64,000 nucleotides of DNA from the NCBI GenBank assembly GCA_032164295.1, contig JAJHTX010000005.1:1054001-1118000 (forward strand), read 5' to 3'. The notes under the pieces were generated by a model, which did not search any database, had not been told where the DNA came from, and saw nothing but the letters and a program-made list of their open reading frames with translations. Each line of letters begins with the position of its first letter. The first letter of the stretch is position 1. Position numbers and translations under genes: made by a program. Shown piece by piece: positions 14,101 through 24,778 of the stretch. Source of the stretch: Inonotus obliquus. Lineage: Eukaryota; Basidiomycota; Agaricomycetes; Hymenochaetales; Hymenochaetaceae.

Positions 14101-14906
14101 CACGCAGAGTCAACTCACGGATTTCGGGCTTCAATTCGACTCATCCCTCAAGAGTCAGGAGTCGTCAGCAAGGTGGCACCTCAGTTCCCCATATACAAAT
14201 ATGCCTGAATATCGCCGGGGAAGGGCGGCGGCGGACTTATAATCTGTGCATACGTTAGGAGTGCTCGATGGTGGCGGTTTGTGCAGCCAGGAAAGTACGA
14301 GTTGGCAACAGGCATCAGGAGGCACAAGGAGACACAAACATTACGATACCCACCGATCAGCCACATCGAGCGAATGCCAATTCGGATCGCCCGCTCAATG
14401 CTACAGCACTCCCGGTGACGTCGCGACATCGATAGTCCTTTATCAGTCGGAGGACATATCCTTTAATTCACCGTTCCCTGTCCCCAGGAACGGTCGGGCA
14501 ACAATACGGGGTGATGTAACGATAATGACATGCAAATTGAGATCGCTCCTGAGATCGCAACTGAAGCGATCTGACGGCAACTTGTGAAATTAACGACTGG
14601 TAGTACAAAATTCAATAATAAATCAAGGGGAAATAAATGGATGGGAACTACTATTCATAGGTAACAGCCAAAGGGTCATTTATGTTAGGTTGTGCATTTC
14701 TTACAGGTTTCGCGGATGGACGAAGTGGGGAGGAAAAGAAACGGAATTGGGGTTGATCCAGTACATGCGCACTTGAATATCGAGTTTTTAGGATACTATA
14801 CGAACCCGTTACGAAGGTTCAGTGCAGTGTGTCACTAGTGGTCGCCAATCGTAATATAATTTCGGTGGCCAAGGGGTATGAACGGGCTCAACTCCTGATG
14901 CGAGCC
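5113..14906. other. 9.8-kb gene-poor interval
   Basis: No frame here shows a recognisable domain, sustained codon structure or a chain of phase-compatible exons. Short hydrophobic open stretches occur on the minus strand at 6349-6170 and the plus strand at 7198-7330, possibly relics of a membrane-protein gene. Two short minus-strand fragments (8082-7756 and 11037-10786) share a short Asp-Ala-Pro-Arg motif but cannot be built into genes. I see no tRNA, rRNA, terminal repeats or transposase. Promoter elements of the Zn cluster gene must lie just above 5112. Confidence 0.5.
7524..7558. repeat. Purine-rich 12-bp tandem repeat
   Basis: The unit aagaagaaacgg is repeated almost three times in a GA-rich tract. 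It is probably a simple microsatellite-like repeat with no further structure around it. Confidence 0.6.
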
Positions 14907-16835
14907 TCAGTGATGCGTCTGATCGTCTCGACTGACGGGCAGTCCGCTCGCGCCACTAGTACTGCGCTTTCTCGCTGCCAACGACAGGGATGCCTTTATG
15001 CCCGTAACAGACGCAGTCGCTTCGGCATTGCCCGAGCTAGTAGAGCTTGCTTGAGGCGCGTTACCAGATGGCAACGGGTTCGAGCGTCGTGCAATAAGTG
15101 CTCTTACAGCACTTATCCATTTGATCTCCTCAGCTTCGCTGGGCGCACACAGCAGCAACGTACGCTTTGTGGTTACAATCTTGAACGTATATTGCGCGCC
15201 TGTTGATCCAGCGTTTGACGGGTCACCATCTTGAATGTGGCTGTCCTCGCTCTCGCGTACTGCAGGAGGTGAAATTGCGTTTGAAGCCCCAGGGTGATTC
15301 TTGTCATTTGAAATATCGTATTCGAGGGCATCGAGAACTTGTGAGAGCTCTATTGTGCGTCGGCGTTTGGTATCCTGCGAAAAATCAGGCGCGTAATGAC
15401 GTCAATATAATTGAGACGAAGCAAGTAAAGCTCAATTGCAAACCATATGACTGGCACTATAGAATAACGTGTCACTCGTTAACACGAACCACCGCTTTCT
15501 CCACCCCTTACGCTTCGAGCGACCCTTCATCAAGTAGCCGGAAAGAATAGTTTTAGATGGATCCTTGCTGACAGAACTGCCTGTTTGAGCTTTCGGGGGA
15601 GAAGCACTTGGGGCGGGCGCTACCGTTGTCTCCCCCTGTAGCTGGTCATCAGATTCTGAGTCGGATGTGATGGGGCCCGCAAAACCAACACTTCGAGCGG
15701 AAGGAGGAGATGGCGTCGGAGCTCCTCCACTTGTGGTCGCGCTTGGTGACTGCGAGAGGGTGCTAGGGCGGCGAGATCCGGCTGGAGGAGCAGGAATAGC
15801 AATAGGTGTCGCTGTAGCGCTGTTCTGAGTTGAGGTACCCAGGAGTGCCTCCCGTGCTTCATTGACATGATGGACCCAGTCTAGCATCTCCCGCTCGGAG
15901 TCAGCCTGAAGGTAGTACGTGCGGTTAGGGGATACGAGAGCAAGGCTGTTTGGATGCCGCTTGAGTTCTATGGCAGAGCACGAATGAACATCCGCGAGAT
16001 CAACGAGTCGGAGAAGCCGATACTCGGCAGAATTCTTGTAGAAGGCGAGCTGAGCTGGACGAAGTACGAACCAGCGCTTCTTCCATGTCTAAACGAGCAT
16101 GAGATGCGATGAAGGTGGTTTCTATCGCCGTGCTAGCGTACCTTACGTCGCTCACCCTTCTTGAGCAGATAGCCGGTCTTAATCACACTGTCCCCGTCCT
16201 GCTTTTGAGACTGCGCAGTCTGATCTGCATACGAATCACGCGTCCAGTCATCCTCGCCCTCCTCATCGGTTTCTTCATCCCCACTCACACTTCTCCGTTC
16301 TGCAATAGAAGACAGCGGCTTCGAAGATACACTGGTGGAGAGTCCCAGGGACATGCTGTGGCTATGATTCTGACCATGACCGTGGGGATGAATTACGGCT
16401 TGAGGTTGCGAGCCTGTCGAATGACTACTCGGCAACGGGGAATGCTCGGGCGAGAAGAAGTTATCAGAGTCGCTCTCCGTGCCCGACAGCGCTGGCGGAC
16501 TAAGGATGTTGACAGGCTGGATCTGGTAATAGATACGCATATCGCAATCATTACTCAGAAGGTCTCACATAAAACAGACATAACACGACTTACAGAGTCC
16601 GTCACGCAGTTAGGGTAAGCGGAAGCAACAAGCGAGACAGGAACGTGTTTTCCGTATACAGGAGATCAACGATTAGAGAATCGGACAAAGCAGACTGCAG
16701 CCTAACACTGCGCTGATGGGACAATATACGTACCTTGGCGGGCTTGTTGTGCATTGATAGCTTCCTCGTGATTTCTTGGGGCGTCGGAGGCGGTGCCGAG
16801 CCACTCGCACTTGCTTGACCCTGCACTGTTGACAT
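14907..16835 (-). CDS. Protein with two pleckstrin homology (PH) domains
   Basis: Minus-strand exons 16835-16734, 16522-16142, 16088-15444 and 15374-14907 give 531 aa, all joins phase 0. PH domain 1 spans about residues 147-242: it opens with GYLLKKGERRK, has the core WKKRWFVL and ends in the C-terminal helix containing WVHHVNEA. PH domain 2 starts at about residue 342 with GYLMKGRSKRKGWRKRWFVL; its second half, in the last exon, carries a roughly 35-residue acidic insert before the final helix WISAVRALIARR near residue 473. A Ser/Thr/Pro linker separates the domains. PH domains of this kind bind phosphoinositides or proteins at membranes, so a membrane-linked adaptor is likely, but the ligand cannot be told from sequence. 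The donor of the third intron (GTTTGC) is weak but restores the PH fold in phase. It diverges from the acyl-CoA-binding protein gene. Confidence 0.85.
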
Positions 16836-17247
16836 CGTCTAACAAAGCTATTTTGTGGGTATTTTGTGAACGTCGACGACGAGATGCAAGTGGCTACGAC
16901 CAGTAGTAACACGAGGTATCAAAATGGACCTTGCTTATGTAACGAAGTTCGTCGCTATCAACCGCCCACGCTGCGCACAGTTCAGTTGCATGCACTGGGG
17001 AGTATGGAGATTGCTGCTGCCGCACAATTTTGACGCCAGCCTCGAGAGCAGTGATAGACGAAAAAGTCCAGAATAATAGAAATAATAATCTAAAAAATGA
17101 GTACTGTGGTAGAGAAGCGGCCATCACCGAGATAAGATATTACACGATATGTATTATGTAATCCCCAATTATTAGCTGTGCCACCGCCCTTGTCCAGGTC
17201 GTCTACCTACATCCCCCTTTGTTATTCTCTACAACACCGCCTGCGCA
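16836..17247. promoter_or_regulatory. Shared divergent promoter region
   Basis: The 412 bp between the start codons of the two-PH gene (minus) and the acyl-CoA-binding protein gene (plus) must contain both promoters. CT-rich stretches precede the plus-strand start. No clear TATA box was found. Confidence 0.4.
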
Positions 17248-17876
17248 ATGAGCTACGAAGCAAAGTTCCAGAAGGCTGTTGAGATCGTGCAGGGCCTTCC
17301 CAAGGATGGCCCTGTTAAGCCTACCCAGGATGAGCAGCTTTACGTGCGTCTGTCTTGGCTACCCTGAGATGTATTGGTCCATACTAATGGCCGTATCGAC
17401 GTCCTAGTTCTACAAGTATTACAAGCAAGGTAAGGTAGTCCTATTCAGCTGCGATCGCGAGTGTTTCAGCTTCAGAATGTTCCGAGATTGCTTGCTGTAT
17501 TGCAACGGTTTGAGTATCATCTTGATTGACATCGCCTACTTTCATGCCTCCAGCTACTATCGGTGATGTAGACACGCCGCGCCCCTCGGGTCTTCTAGAC
17601 TTCACTGGAAAGGCTAAGTGGTATGTCCCATTTGTGCCGAGATATTGATGAGACGACGGCTCAGATTCATTTGCAATTCAGGGATGCATGGGATGCAGTT
17701 AAAGGAACCTCCAAGGAGGATGCGCAGAAGCTGTACGTGGAGAAGTTGTTAGAGGTCCGTCATCCAGTCGATCTGTACCCCTTAAATAAGAGCTTACGAT
17801 ATTATTTGCATAGATCCTCGAGAAGGCCCCGAAGGAGTTCGCCGAAGAGTATGTCAAGGCAATCAACGAAGCTTAG
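17248..17876 (+). CDS. ACB1: Acyl-CoA-binding protein (ACBP)
   Basis: Five exons, 17248-17343, 17408-17429, 17554-17620, 17682-17754 and 17814-17876, join in phase into a 106-aa protein, the usual size of a single-domain ACBP. The hallmark ligand-binding stretch is present: YYKQATIGDV (residues 36-45) followed by the DFTGKAKWDAW core and a final LEKAPKEFAEEYVKAI helix. Family members bind medium- and long-chain acyl-CoA esters in the cytosol and supply them to lipid synthesis, vesicle traffic and beta-oxidation. There is no signal peptide or extra domain. The second exon is only 22 nt. The gene diverges from the two-PH gene. Confidence 0.95.
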
Positions 17877-18129
17877 ACGAATGTGCGGACAAGAAGCACT
17901 ATTATATATGTATTATAACGATATAAGTGGGGCTCAAACCCTGCAGCTCAGTGATGCTGTGTCTTTGCCAATGGATTATTGACGTCAAGGTTTTCTATCT
18001 AGTCGGGTTTTCTGCCTTTTTATTGCGCAGGGCTTTTGCCTTATTGACCAATCAGTGAAAGCATAAAAAAATGGCCAAGAAACAAAGCGTCCCTTTTCTG
18101 TTACTCAACGCAACTATCGAACTCCCGCA

Positions 18130-18407
18130 ATGCCAAGCTCGGAGTTCCACATCGTGCTTTATGATTATACGTCTAGGGTCTATGCACTTTCACGCGTGCT
18201 TCTTTGTCTCGAAGACTTGAAACTTATCGACGACACAAGGAAACTCCAGAAGCTCCCATCGGACACCAGAGTCCTCCGCAAGGTATGCAACTCCAACCAG
18301 CTCATCTTATTCGGTGCTTAATTTCGCGGAAGACGTTTCAGAAGTTTGATTCTGGCGTTGATCTCAATGGTTGTCATGGACATGCCGAAGACTCCGAGAT
18401 CAGATGA
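18130..18407 (+). CDS. Possible small two-exon protein of unknown function (72 aa)
   Basis: Exons 18130-18282 and 18342-18407 join in phase 0 across a 59-bp intron (GTATGC...TTTCAG) to give 72 aa. Upstream is a plausible basal promoter: a CCAAT box (gaccaatca, about 18047), an A-rich TATA-like box (cataaaaaaa, about 18062) and a CT-rich stretch before the ATG. The N-terminal half is helical and Leu-rich, the C-terminal part acidic. No family is recognised. A chance frame is possible, since the gene is short and lies at the edge of a gene-poor stretch. Confidence 0.3.
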
Positions 18408-20771
18408 ATTGAACATACCACGGTAGAAACTCAGCTTTGGTCGGCAGAGGGATCCATCTATATATGTATCAATGGCCAGAGAAGGACGCCGACGATCTCT
18501 CCTTGAATTTACGCGAACTATAGTTCATTGGGAGACGGTAAATACCTTTCGCCGAACGAATGAGCTGGTGGAAGTAGCTCGTTTGCCTTGGCAGCCCGTC
18601 AGTTGTCCAGTGAGTCGATTCAATCGTCAGGGTTATTGAGCACGCCATCTCACCGATCACCAGTCCTAGGTGTTCCTCGTGTGTGATCGGAGCTAATGCA
18701 CATTGGTTCGCGTCGGCTCCGACTTTATTGCTTGCGATACAAGGTGTCCTTTGACGAAATCAGACACAGGACAACCACAATCAATTCATTTGCAAGCAAT
18801 TGGACGTTCAACCAATGAAGCGTGGTACAATCTCGCCGTCTCGCATGACACGAAAACTATTTACCAAAGCGGAGCACCCGATAAATCTTACACGAACATT
18901 TATCCACATCATCTACAGTGCAAGATGATAATGGTAACAGTTTTGTTTTTAAGTGCCTGTTAAGAATTAGGGACTGTAAACGAAGTATTTCCACATCGAT
19001 GCTGCATTGATTCAAGGAATAGGAATGCGGGAAATGATAGCTTGAAGGGGAAAGGCTGATATGCGATTGCTTCGGGAACGGAGACCGAAGCTCAGCTTCC
19101 GAAGAGGCATGAGGGGTAAGTAATCGATTCGAGATGGGATCACAAATAGTACAAGCTGATTTCGACCCTACTAGCCAACAGCCACAGTTTGGTGGTGTAA
19201 TTTACCCGAGTTACTCTCTTCGTGCCGGTAAAGAGGGGACAAAGTAAGAGCGGAAGAAGGCCGGAGAATACCACGAGCACTGCAAGAAGCTCAGAATCTA
19301 ACCCAGAAGTTCACCACCTTCTGGTGTATCCGTGTACATGGACCTAGTGGTGTAATCATCGGAAGCGAACAACATATTAATCTCCGCGAAGACAGACATC
19401 GCAGATAGCGATACTAGTTATGTAACTCATAGGGGCTCGTGATTATCCAGACTCCTCAGGACTCCACGAGTCGTGATGGCGCATGTGGCTTAAAGGAAGC
19501 CTTGGCCACTTGTCTACTTCCTTATTATCCGCCGACCACGCAAGTCAGTTGGAGATCTCATAACGTCAACCCCGTGTCTGTCGGCATCAGCAGCTACCGG
19601 GCAAGATAACAACGCAAATAACTCATACAGGGTCAGGAAAGCACCTTCACAGATCTCAAATCCCAAGAGGCATGGGGCAAGTTCATTTCACACACACTCC
19701 ATCTAAGCACACGTGTTCCGTGAATAAAGTACGGCAGCGAAGGTTCAGGTTTCGAGACCACACGTAAGAGGATCAGATGTAGGGTGTAAGATCCATTTCT
19801 CTCAGGACTCAAGGATCAAAGCATAAGGTGAAATGTGGAAAAGAAAGGGGTGCAAGAAAGCAAGGAACAGATAGACCCTATCCTAGGACATCAACCCAAA
19901 TGAGGCAATCGCCTGTGTGATAGTCCAGCCACATCAATACGTGATGGTGAACGTTTCGATATCCTGGGATCCTAGCCGAGACCTACGGTGGGTTTCAGGC
20001 CCTTCTCTGAGTCCTTCTAGAAGGCTAATACATGACCTCTGACTCCTCGAAGCCATTAACCTGGAAGCTTGCTAGCTCCGAAATGAAAAATGGAAAGGTA
20101 GCCGGAGTCCGATCAAAGTGCAAAAATGGCCCGTTTTTCTAAGTGTCTTCAAGGGATGGAGGCTACCAGAGGCTACCACGTTGATCCGTTTATGTTATGT
20201 AAGTATCTTTTATTGAATCATGATAAAGGGTGTGTGTCTACACGCACATCGAAACTCTATCCAAGTACATTTCATGATGAAGACTTTACAATCAAGAAAG
20301 CTTACAAGCGAACCAGGACCTTCCACTAGCAGTCCGCCTCAATTTACAGTCCATTCTATAGTCGTGCAGCTAGTCGTATACGCAGCAAGAGGAAAGAGGA
20401 AGAGTAGGGGTAAATAGGTGTCCGTGTCGTGAAAAAAAGGTCGTAACACATGTTAGGACATCAAGCAATAATGAATGCGAAGAGTGAAGAACGAAGAGGA
20501 ATGATGCGCGCATGGTAGAGTGTGAATTGAATAGAACAACAGCAACAGGAAATAAGAAACCTCCTAGAACCAAGAACCAGATACGAGCAAAGCATCCAAT
20601 CCAGTCCTCCCAAACGGTAGACAATGTAAACAAGAAACCAACCCGACGGCGGAGATCTGTATAAAAAATCGCTAAAACCAAGAAAAAAATCCCCTTCACC
20701 CCGTTTCATACACCTCACCCAGACTTTGTGCCGGCGCGGGATTAGTACCTACTTATCTTCATTCCCTCACA
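18408..20771. other. 2.4-kb interval without a recognisable gene
   Basis: Open frames are short and show no protein-like pattern in either strand. No RNA gene, terminal repeat or transposase was seen. The right end contains the 3' flank of the kelch gene. Confidence 0.5.
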
Positions 20772-23700
20772 TCAAACATCAGACGATCCACTAAGAGAAT
20801 GCCTATCCCGATCAGGATTCGCAATGAACAACTCCGGTCTCTGAACCAATCCATACTTCACATTCGTCTGTTTTCGTCTTCCACCGCCACCGCGTTTAGA
20901 AACCGGTGTAGGAGAGGATATGGGCGAAGGGACATTATTTAGAGATCTAGGCGTGCGTGGACTTGCGGCGGATGGAGAAGGTGAGGATAATGAAGGGATA
21001 GTTTTGCTTTCGATAGAGACGGAATTAGAATTAGAGTTGGAGGAATTGGAATGGACGGAGGATGTTTCAAGGGACATCCGACGTTCGTAATCCGCTATCC
21101 TTGTCGCAACAGTTCCAGCAGAAATAGGATTCTTCCCTTTCATACCCTTCAATGTAGCAGTCAAACTCGTCGTGAATGGCCCTGACGGAGAAACCGGTAG
21201 TGAATGCGAGACGGGTCTAATTGACCCTTCAACTGCCTTCTCAGAGTCTCCGGAGAGATCCAAATCCCCAAACGGTGGCGGAGCATTTTCAGTCGTGGGA
21301 GATTCTACAACCTCCCTATCATCCAACAAAAACCTCCCATCCCCAACGTCTTGGCCTTCTGATCTTTCCGTAGGATGCCGTCTAGAAGACCCAATCCTAG
21401 ATCCAGATGCGAGAGTAGACAAAGTGGTATCTCGTTCATGCCCATACTCATGACTTCCTCTTCTCCCCCCAAGGCTTTCCGCATAGCTCGATCCACAATC
21501 GACGGAAGTCCCTGTCGCTTCTCGGAACGCGACATCCATCCTCCCCGCCAGTCTCTCTAGTGCGGCCGAGTCAGCTGTCCTACTCGTCTTTAACGATGTT
21601 GTACTTTGTTCAAGGCCACTGGCCATGTACAACCTGTCCTTCAAGCCTGAGCCACTTGCTGCTGTCCCGTTCTCCCCAAGGCGTGACGTGTGAGGTGACT
21701 CAGTCGCCCCAGCAGACCCGCCACTGGCTTCTTTGATTGCACTAAGCTTCCCAGGAAGAGGGTTCGGATCCCGGAAGTCCAAATCTAACCTTGCATATGG
21801 GGGTTTACCAAAGTCTTGTGAAGCTTCGCGGAATGAACCAGTACGTGTGCGTCTAAATCGTGTCCACCACGAATCGGAGCGTTTGACTGGACTTGTAGGA
21901 GGAGGTAGGGAGTTAATGATTGACGTAGTTCGTGGACGGGTGGACGATGTGATAGAAAGTACAGCTTGCTGTGATGACGAGGATGATGAATGTCCGGCGA
22001 TGCTGCCGTCTAGCAAGGAAGGGGAAGATTTGCCATCCGACGTGCTTTTCGAAGTTGTGAAGATAAGGGGAGGCAATTGGGGAATAGCAGAAGTGTGAGA
22101 CAGTGTCGACTGAGATGATTGTGCAATGAAGTTCTTTTGACTCTGTGCACCACCGCTAGAGGGGGCGTCAGAACCATCCAGTGACGGGCGTTCTTCCTGG
22201 CGTGGCGAGGCGTCAAACAGGATATCGTTCTCCTCCTGATCCCGGAATGGATCAGAGTACTTCGACGCGCTTGAGCCATTCCTTCCGCCCCGCGTTCCCG
22301 CAGCAAGCGCAATGTCCTGCTCAATTTCACCAGAGAAACGCCCTACATCATGCGTATGACTATTGTCATGTAAGAGTAACCCGTTGCTATCTTCGTATGG
22401 ATCGAGAGGAAGTGTAATGTCTGTCCACTCCCTCGCTTGGCCCTTCGCACTTTCGCCGCTCAACACGCGCCGAACCCCAGAACCAATATTCTTTAGCGAG
22501 TTCAACGAGCCACTGAATAAACGCCCGACAGAGTTCTCGCTCTCATAGCGCTCATGGCCTATAGCCACATCATGAAGACTATACCAGCTCCTGGAATCTC
22601 CACTCCCATACCGACCAGGCGGACGTCGACCAACCCCAAGCTCGGAAGCATCCTCATTTGCAAGCATATCAACTCTCTCCCTAGGACGTCCAAGACCGAG
22701 AACGGCCCATCCTTCTTTCTTATCAGCTGCGCGCGTCTTTTCTCCCCGCGCAAGCGCCCGGCGGGTCCTAAACCAAGGAAGAATGGCTATACCCGCGAGT
22801 TCCCACGGAGGCGGAGCATTCGGTCGAGGACGCTCATCTTCGTCGTTCAGAAGGTAGAACTGTCTTCGTGTCCTTCTACGTCGGATGATAATCACAATCA
22901 GGACACCAGCAGCGACGGCTGCAGCAAGTACGCCAAATATAGCTGCAACTGCGATGGCTGCGACGTTCCTCTTGCCATCGTCTTCGCCGTCGCCTTCGGA
23001 ATCAGTCCCAGTAGGTGAAGAAGGATCGTCAGAACCGCCAGTTGGATTAGTTCCGCCAGTTCCGCCAGTTCCGCCAGTTCCTCCCGGCCCGGTCCCATGC
23101 GAATTACCAGGCGACTTGCCAGTCCCGCCGGGAGAAGGAAGTGTTGTGAGTGAAGGGCCAGACTGCGGAGTAAAGGATGACGTGAAAGCCCCTCGGTCAT
23201 AGTCAAACACGAGGAGTGAGACGGACGCTCCTGCATTTGTTCCATAGCCTATAGAGATCCATTCATTGTCAATCAACGTGTAGAATACATAGGGGTGAAG
23301 AAAGGGAATTGCCTACCGAAACCAAATAGAACCTGAGAGCCAACCTGAACCGCAAAGTGATCGCGTCTTGCGCCGACTCGTGACAGAGCCGACACGTTTG
23401 ACCAGGTCATCGGATTCGTTGTCGTGTCCAATATCCATCCATCACTGAACGACGTCTGGAACTCCGCGTCCGAACCGCCATGAATCAGAACCCTATCCCC
23501 TTCCAGCCACGTATAAGCAAACGCACGTCGTCCAGGAGGGACATTGTCCTCTGACACGTTTTCTGTCCTCCACGTCAAATCAGACTGCGTCGTATCCAAA
23601 CTCCAAATAGTTGAGAGCGATACGAGGCCCGATTCATTCTGCGAGTATCCACCAAATACGAGTAAACGCCCATCTGAGAGTATGACCGAACCGTGCCCAT

Positions 23701-24415
23701 AGATATCCGGCGGAGCATTCTCCGTCGGGAGGAGCGTGAAGCTCGGACTCCCCGGATCGAATACATAGTGATCTGAGTAGCCCATAGTGGACCCATCGTC
23801 CCGCTCCCCACCAACAAGATATACTTTCCCTCCAACGGACGCCGCAGTATGTCGAATCCGTCGACTTGGCTGACTCGCCCACCCTTCCGGCTCCGTAATC
23901 CACTCCGGACCGTCTGAAGAACTAACATCAAGCAACTCTGCCGAGTTCGTCTGACCAGGGAGCGTGATAGGCGAATTCGGTCCTCCGTCTCCACCAAACA
24001 ATAAGAGCTGCGAGGTATTGTACGAGGAGAGTGTATGCCAAGCCAGCGGGTTTCCCTGACTGGTTGACTCGTCTTCTGACCCGCATATGTAGCTCCACGG
24101 CGGAGACGAAGGGTTAAAGTCTCGCGAGAGGTCCAGAGAGAATAGATCGTTCGATGTTGGCGCAGCTGTGTATGAAAACGAACCGAATCTGTCCGTCTTG
24201 CCTCCAGATACGTAGAGCATATCGTCTACCACTGCAACAGCCTGTCCCCATCTTAACTTTCATTCAATACTGTAGTTTTCAACAACACCGGTGTATTAAG
24301 CGTACCTTGGTTGAGAAGTGAATTGCGCCAAAGTACCACCCGCATAGATTACAAGTTGTATATACTTCAGTCTCGTCCTTCTTAAAGGGGTCAATCGTCT
24401 TCGAGAGCGTGACAT
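20772..24415 (-). CDS. Kelch-repeat type I membrane protein with long cytoplasmic tail
   Basis: Minus-strand exons 24415-24306, 24251-23317 and 23248-20772 give about 1,173 aa; both joins keep frame and restore conserved kelch residues (RWGQAV after the first intron, FGFGYGTN after the second). The N-terminus has an Arg-rich segment and a short hydrophobic stretch (YIQLVIYAGGTLA) that could be a signal peptide. Residues about 35-345 carry repeated kelch blades (YVSGG, LLLFGG, VYLVGG, LLVFGG, VLIHGG), expected to fold as a beta-propeller. A Gly/Thr/Ser-rich stalk follows, then a single transmembrane helix at about 443-470 ending in four Arg, then about 700 residues of disordered Ser/Thr/Pro-rich tail. 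This suggests a cell-surface protein with an external propeller and a phosphorylatable internal tail. Ligand and partners are unknown. Confidence 0.85.
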
Positions 24416-24778
24416 GGATAGAGGTTGAAATGGATGAGATTATTGAATCATAGACAAGAAAGCGTGCAGGTCATGTAGGATGAAAGTGGTTGAGAGGCAA
24501 GATGAACTTCTTGGCGATTATGCGGTGCTGCGGATGGATAGAATAAATGAGAACATGGAGCTTACAAGCAGAACCCATCTTCACAGGCACGTCGATCCGG
24601 TGCCGTTCAACTTATGCCCTTATTTGGAGAGTTCACCGCCACACATCAGTTTCACGTGGCAGCCCTAGTTCATTATGTAATCTAGGTCTAGAACTCCGCG
24701 TGTAATAAAGTAACGTACTGTACTCATCACTACACAGGAACAAAATAAAAGAATAAAAGAATAAGTGGAAAAGTAGCG
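24416..24778. other. Intergenic spacer between two minus-strand genes
   Basis: These 363 bp hold the promoter of the kelch gene and the 3' end of the polyproline gene. The region next to 24720-24780 is A-rich (aataaaagaataaaag), which could serve transcript ends. Nothing else was found. Confidence 0.4.
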
